Below, in pieces: positions 59,932-64,000 of a stretch of 64,000 bases of DNA. The notes beneath the pieces are model-generated. The model saw nothing but the letters and a program-made list of their open reading frames with translations. It did not search any database and was not told the origin of the DNA. Source of the stretch: CAVRXT01 sp049644285 (GTDB taxonomy: Bacteria; Acidobacteriota; Terriglobia; Acidiferrales; UBA7541). Location: contig JBARRP010000296.1 in assembly GCA_049644285.1 (NCBI GenBank), positions 1-64,000 of the forward strand, in the 5' to 3' direction. How positions within the stretch are numbered: position 1 is the stretch's first letter; the number at the start of each line of letters is the position of its first letter. The position numbers and the translations under genes were made by a program.

Positions 59932-62777
59932 GGAGAGCCCGCCGGCCCGCCGGACGCGGCCCTCGTCGCCGCGGCGCGCCCCGTGCCGAGCGGAGCGGAA
60001 GTGTGCTCGTGGATTGGCTGGCGCTCGAGGTTATCTTCCGGATGGGAGCGACGGTAAGGACCGGTCAAGGTTTGAGCAGCTTCATCAGCCTTGAATCGAA
60101 GGTAGCGGCGCTGAAAGTCGGCGGCACGCTCCGGCTGATTCACCCCAGTGTAGCAGAGCATTAGGTTGTAATTGGCTTCGAGGTCTTCGGGATCAATCGA
60201 CAGCGTAGCCTCAAATTCGCGGATGGCATCCGGATACCGGCGTTCGAGAAAAAGCGCCCGGCCGAGCTCATCATGCGCGACGCGGTCACGCGGATATTGC
60301 ACGAGAACCTGGCGGAAGTGAAAGATGGCGTCGTCGAGGCGGCCCTCGTCGCGTGACGCCCTACCATAGAAGAAATGGGCCCGAGCGAGCGAGGGGCTGA
60401 GCGCGAGAGCGTGTTCGAGGACCTGTTTCGCCGCCGCTGTATTGCCCTCCTGCACGCGGACGCGGCCGATATTGACCCAGCCCTCGGGATTCTTGGGATC
60501 GATTTGCGTGATCTTCTCGAACGCCGCTTCGGCGCCCTTCAGATCTCCTTGAAGCAAGAGGCCAATGCCGTAGTCGTTCCAGCGCTGCCAGTCAGAGGCA
60601 TCCAGCTCAACGCGTGGCACAGCAGCGGGGGCGTTCGGGGGAAGAGTGGTTAGATCGATTTCATCTTGAGCAAGCGTTACGATCGGAAGCGTCGGAACCG
60701 CTTTGAGGTCGCCGGAGACCTGTGATGTGTCGCCGGTGAAGACCCAGCGCGAATCGTCATAGTCGGGCGAAACAGCGGGCGAAAGCTGATTCGGATCACG
60801 AACACCGGCGAAGGCGAAGTGCGTGTTCCACCAGGCGAACTTGCGATAGTTCAAACGCGCCTGCAATCGAATTCGATGACCCGCATCCTTCGGAATCTGC
60901 AAGCGGTAACGCGTGGTGTCAGCAGCGCCCGGGGGAATCAGGTGCACGTAGACGACGGCGCGGGTGGCCCAGGCATTGCGCTTGTTGATGGGATTGCCGT
61001 GGGCGTCAATCTGAAGTGAGCGGTAGAAATGCGCTCCAGGGTCGACGGGGCCACGACCATCGTCCGCGACGCCGCCGCTCAGGAAGATCGGCTTACCGTT
61101 TTCATCGGTGGCCGAAAACTCGAGCCAGCAATCGTAGGCATCCACCGTGCCGCCGGGGAAGAAATGGCCTAACTTTCGCGTGCGCACAACCACGTCCACG
61201 CGAACCACGTCACCACGACGAACCGCAGGCTTAACGCGATTGAGCGGGGCCGACAATGGAGCGGCAGCAGCAGTTCCTTCTGTGGAAGCCGCGGCGGAGA
61301 TGGCGGATTCGGCCTCTTCGCCGACGGCAAAAGTAGTCTCAAAGGCGGGCGCGGGAGCAGTGGCCCTCGAAACTTCGGGAGTTTCCTTTGGAGCTGTTTC
61401 CGGCGAAATTCCGAAGATATCGACACTCATGATTTGATCGCGAAGGAACTTTTCCGTTTCAGCAAGCTGCGTATCGTCGTGATTCTCGAATGGCACAGCC
61501 GTATTCGCCCCGATGAAGCGGTGCGAATGGACGAATCCGCTGATATTGCCGGCCTCGTTCGAGCGAACGGGCGGCATGTGGCAGTCAGCACAGTTCTGCG
61601 GCCGCGGCGGATAATAGAACGAACGCGCGCCCTGCCCGGAAACTCCGCTGGCCTGCCAGTTGTCGTATTCGTTGAAACCGCGGATCCACCGGTAATGGTT
61701 CACCGGGACGTCGAGATGGACCTTGTGGCACACGGAACAAAACTCCGCGGGCTGAGCTCGCATGAAGGGCTTCAGGAAAACCCGGCGATGCGGTTCGGGA
61801 TTCAGCTCGGTGAGGAAATCGTGCAGCCGGCGCACGACGGGATTCCGGCTGTTGGCCATGCGATGGAGCGCGGGGTACTCAAGCTGAAAATCACCCTGGC
61901 CCATCGAGCTTTTCACCTGAGCAATCGAATGGCACATCATGCAGCCGAGTCCAGCACGCGCTTCCGGAGTATTCACAATCTGGCGGATCGGAGTATCCAT
62001 CATCCCGCTGAAGAGCAGGGCAGGATCGTGGCAGCCGCCGCACCACTTCGATGGCTTCACGCCCGCGACGTCTTGCATGTACTCGATACTTTTCCGATAC
62101 CACTGATTGTTGAATGAAGAAAAGTGATGCATCGAGCTTTGCCACTCCCGGTAGATCTCGGAGTGGCATCGCTGGCACGATTCCGATTCCATGAAGAAGT
62201 TTGCGGGGATGTTCCCGCCGTGGGCCGTTTGGGCGGAGCTAGGGAAGAACGGGCCGCCGGGTCCATCGCCCTCGGCGTCCATGCTTGGCGGAGCAATCCT
62301 TGGGTTTGTGATGCGATGGGCATCGTGCCAGGGCACCGTGCGCAGCCACGAAGCGGCCGCCGTGAGTCCCGCGGCACCGAGGAGGAATATGGCGAGGCGC
62401 GCGACCGCTGGGGCCGTACCCGACGCAAGCCAGCCACGGTTCCCGGCCCAATCAGATGCGAGGAACGCCGCGCCGGCTACGCAGGCGACAATATGCGCAT
62501 AAAGAAGCGGCCATTCGCTCCGCCGCGTTCCGGTGAAAAGGAGCGCGATTCCAAGTGCGGCGCCTGCGCAAAGAAGCCCCCACCCGATCTTGCAGGTCCA
62601 CGAAGATCCTCGGAAGATTCTGGAGATTGACAGCAGGATCAAGGGAACGAAAGCAATTCCCAGGACAAGATGCACTACCACAATGACAAAGTAAAAGACG
62701 TTCGGCGAGGGCCACGCGAACAAATAGGCAGCGGTTAGAACGAGAGAGATCAAGAGAACTGAAAGCGGTCGTTTCAT
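59928..62777 (-). CDS. membrane-anchored pentahaem cytochrome c with C-terminal TPRs
   Basis: A 949-residue protein. Residues about 3-150 hold four to five hydrophobic helices. The following periplasmic part has five c-type haem motifs: CQRCH (about 201), CGGCH (246), CMMCH (279), CSVCH (347) and CADCH (396), in a pattern like cytochrome c554-type multihaem proteins with distal His candidates (HRFIG, MHHFSS). About 540-690 is beta-rich (FFPGGTVDAYDCWLEFSATD). About 745-900 is a run of TPRs (YGIGLLLQGDLKGAEAAFEK onward), and the tail is disordered. It should pass electrons at the outer face of the inner membrane while the TPRs hold a partner, presumably the VCBS/UnbV proteins encoded next with GTGA overlaps. 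The start at 62777 begins just before the first helix. Confidence 0.9.
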   Translation of the reverse strand: MKRPLSVLLISLVLTAAYLFAWPSPNVFYFVIVVVHLVLGIAFVPLILLSISRIFRGSSWTCKIGWGLLCAGAALGIALLFTGTRRSEWPLLYAHIVACVAGAAFLASDWAGNRGWLASGTAPAVARLAIFLLGAAGLTAAASWLRTVPWHDAHRITNPRIAPPSMDAEGDGPGGPFFPSSAQTAHGGNIPANFFMESESCQRCHSEIYREWQSSMHHFSSFNNQWYRKSIEYMQDVAGVKPSKWCGGCHDPALLFSGMMDTPIRQIVNTPEARAGLGCMMCHSIAQVKSSMGQGDFQLEYPALHRMANSRNPVVRRLHDFLTELNPEPHRRVFLKPFMRAQPAEFCSVCHKVHLDVPVNHYRWIRGFNEYDNWQASGVSGQGARSFYYPPRPQNCADCHMPPVRSNEAGNISGFVHSHRFIGANTAVPFENHDDTQLAETEKFLRDQIMSVDIFGISPETAPKETPEVSRATAPAPAFETTFAVGEEAESAISAAASTEGTAAAAPLSAPLNRVKPAVRRGDVVRVDVVVRTRKLGHFFPGGTVDAYDCWLEFSATDENGKPIFLSGGVADDGRGPVDPGAHFYRSLQIDAHGNPINKRNAWATRAVVYVHLIPPGAADTTRYRLQIPKDAGHRIRLQARLNYRKFAWWNTHFAFAGVRDPNQLSPAVSPDYDDSRWVFTGDTSQVSGDLKAVPTLPIVTLAQDEIDLTTLPPNAPAAVPRVELDASDWQRWNDYGIGLLLQGDLKGAEAAFEKITQIDPKNPEGWVNIGRVRVQEGNTAAAKQVLEHALALSPSLARAHFFYGRASRDEGRLDDAIFHFRQVLVQYPRDRVAHDELGRALFLERRYPDAIREFEATLSIDPEDLEANYNLMLCYTGVNQPERAADFQRRYLRFKADEAAQTLTGPYRRSHPEDNLERQPIHEHTSAPLGTGRAAATRAASGGPAGSP

Positions 62778-62936
62778 GTCAGACCGAAGGCCGGGAAAGC
62801 TTAGCCGAAATGATCGAAATAAATTCGAGATAGCCACACCGGACGGCCAAAAGTCTCTCCCCAAGCTGGCTTCAAGTCAATGCTGGTGCGATTCTGCAAA
62901 CTGAGCACGGGAAGGCGCTGCGACGCTCCGCGAACA

Positions 62937-63914
62937 TCAGGAATGGGCGCGGGCGACCAGGACAATCGCGAGAACATAAAACACAAACATCAGGGCCAGG
63001 TAGGCTTTGGCTTGTTTGTTCGCGCCGTCGAACTCTTTCCAGGCCAAAACGCCCCAAAGTGCGGCGACCATTGGAGCGGCCTGCCCAATCGCGTAGGAGA
63101 TGGCCACGCCGGTGTAATTCGCGGCTACCAGATTGAAGACCGTGCCGATACCCCAAATGAATCCGCCCAACAGTCCCAGGAGATGGCCGCTCATGGGCGC
63201 GCGGAAGAAGCCGCTGAAGTCCACTGGTTCGCCCACCAAGGGTTTTTTCATGAAGTACACATTGAATACGAAACAGGAAAGCAGCGCACCGAGAGTGAAG
63301 AATACGCTGATGCTGTAGGGACCCAGAGCGTTTCCGGTTGTGAGCGAATGCGTGACGAAGGGCGCCCACACGCCCATGAGGAGACCCGAGACGACGCAAA
63401 CGATGATGCTCTTGCGCGATACAGGGCGGCTCTCGCTGGCGAGCTTACCGTAGGCCTTGCCGTCCAGAATGACGGCCACAACCGCGCACATCACGCCTGC
63501 TGCCAACATGAAGGCTTTGCCCTTGGGCTGCAAGGCGTAGCTCAGCACGACACCGACGACCAGGGCGATGCCGATCGAGACCGGAAATGCGATCGCGAGG
63601 CCCGCCATATCAATCCCAGCGACGAGGAGCAAATTCGCGAGGTTGAAGACCACACCACCGATCATCGCGTAGCCGATGTTTGACGAATCGGCGGAGTGAA
63701 CGTTGTTGAGAAAGCTTGAGGCGTCGTTCTGCGTGCTTCCCATCGAAAACGCCAGCACCAATGAAACGAAGAAAATGCCTACCGCATAGTCCCAGTAAAA
63801 AAGCTCGAAGCGATAATTCTTTACGCCCTTGTAAGTGTTTGCCCAGGAGCCCCAGCAGATCGTGCTCGCGATCATCATTAAGAGCGCAACGGCGAAACTT
63901 TGCGGCGTGAACAT
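62937..63914 (-). CDS. GRP/RhaT-like sugar permease (DMT superfamily)
   Basis: A 325-residue membrane protein with ten hydrophobic helices in two similar halves, as in the DMT superfamily. The start ALLMMIASTICWGSWANTYK, with GW/WGSW, and FYWDYAVG are typical of the GRP/RhaT/GlcU sugar-uptake group and the plant ureide permeases; GLLGGFIWGIGTVFNLVAAN is the matching half. It probably takes up a monosaccharide or similar compound by proton symport. ATG 63914 has GAGAGGAG upstream. The gene is close to the right edge and may form an operon with a preceding gene of which only the tail would be in the window. Confidence 0.85.
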   Translation of the reverse strand: MFTPQSFAVALLMMIASTICWGSWANTYKGVKNYRFELFYWDYAVGIFFVSLVLAFSMGSTQNDASSFLNNVHSADSSNIGYAMIGGVVFNLANLLLVAGIDMAGLAIAFPVSIGIALVVGVVLSYALQPKGKAFMLAAGVMCAVVAVILDGKAYGKLASESRPVSRKSIIVCVVSGLLMGVWAPFVTHSLTTGNALGPYSISVFFTLGALLSCFVFNVYFMKKPLVGEPVDFSGFFRAPMSGHLLGLLGGFIWGIGTVFNLVAANYTGVAISYAIGQAAPMVAALWGVLAWKEFDGANKQAKAYLALMFVFYVLAIVLVARAHS

Positions 63915-63957
63915 CGTTTGAGGCTCCTCTCAGGAATCCGGATCGCGCAGTGGATCG

Positions 63958-64000
63958 TTAGAACGCCGGGGCACCCGCCGGGCTCTTCGACTTGATGAAC
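63958..64000 (-). CDS. possible C-terminal tail of a gene cut by the window edge
   Basis: On the minus strand the last 43 bases read open as FIKSKSPAGAPAF followed by TAA at 63960-63958, 43 bases before the permease start on the same strand. Such spacing fits an operon. With only 13 codons this may be chance, and no family can be named. Confidence 0.3.
   Translation of the reverse strand, partial: FIKSKSPAGAPAF

Overview
The window looks like chromosomal DNA of an uncultured, GC-rich soil or sediment bacterium, most probably an acidobacterium. This is an inference from gene content: a large Oar-like TonB-dependent receptor with an N-terminal carboxypeptidase-regulatory domain, a sortilin/BNR beta-propeller protein, a eukaryote-type serine/threonine kinase fused to TPRs, CRTAC1/UnbV-type VCBS-repeat proteins, a multihaem cytochrome c-TPR fusion, and many short dispersed palindromes. 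There is no rRNA and no plasmid or phage module. The one mobile gene of a classical type is an IS110-family transposase at the left edge.

Layout. 0-8 kb: IS110 transposase, an exported FecR-like protein, a small exported protein, a polytopic glycosyltransferase-like membrane protein and a 1082-residue Ser/Thr kinase-TPR protein. 8.2 kb: tRNA-Leu(UAA). 8.5-14.3 kb: a complete tripartite RND efflux operon (adaptor, pump, outer-membrane channel). 14.6-16.5 kb: an exported NlpC/P60-like hydrolase and a DinB-like protein. 16.6-18.9 kb: a 2-oxoacid/acetoin-dehydrogenase-like set made of a free-standing lipoyl domain, E1-alpha and E1-beta. The lipoyl gene appears to lack an ATG/GTG/TTG start. 19-20 kb: a sugar-phosphate-isomerase-like gene diverges from an IclR regulator, with a near-consensus promoter and IclR-type palindromes between them.

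20-37.5 kb is an accessory catabolic/C1 region: IclR, MetE-like protein 1, acyl-CoA synthetase, exported PQQ-type quinoprotein, SAM-methyltransferase-like protein, core-MetE 2 and a MetF-MetV fusion, all on the plus strand. An HxlR regulator then diverges from the TonB receptor, which is followed by MetE-like protein 3, a relic of a second TonB-receptor gene, a thiolase and a hotdog thioesterase. Uptake (TonB receptor), oxidation (quinoprotein), CoA activation, thiolysis and methyl transfer to folate or thiol carriers can be joined into one scheme, but the substrate is not readable from sequence.

37.6-54.4 kb: a Spy/LTXXQ-like periplasmic protein, the BNR propeller protein, a CDP-alcohol phosphatidyltransferase and then a long minus-strand lipid operon with several ATGA-type overlaps: pseudo-HAD/fatty acyl reductase fusion, thioester-reductase-like SDR, polysaccharide pyruvyl transferase, acyl-adenylating enzyme, enoyl-CoA hydratase, acyl carrier protein, second acyl-adenylating enzyme, diacylglycerol-kinase-like protein and PlsC acyltransferase. 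It resembles a dispersed set of the activities expected for making a reduced (alkyl/ether or alcohol) lipid and is the best candidate here for an undescribed pathway. A GxxExxY gene flanked by 24-bp inverted repeats interrupts it.

54.6-64 kb: three genes joined by GTGA overlaps encode a membrane-anchored pentahaem cytochrome c-TPR protein and two VCBS/UnbV proteins. They are followed, toward the right edge, by a GRP/RhaT-like sugar permease and the possible tail of one more gene. All readings are from sequence inspection alone; family names rest on recognised motifs, not on searches.
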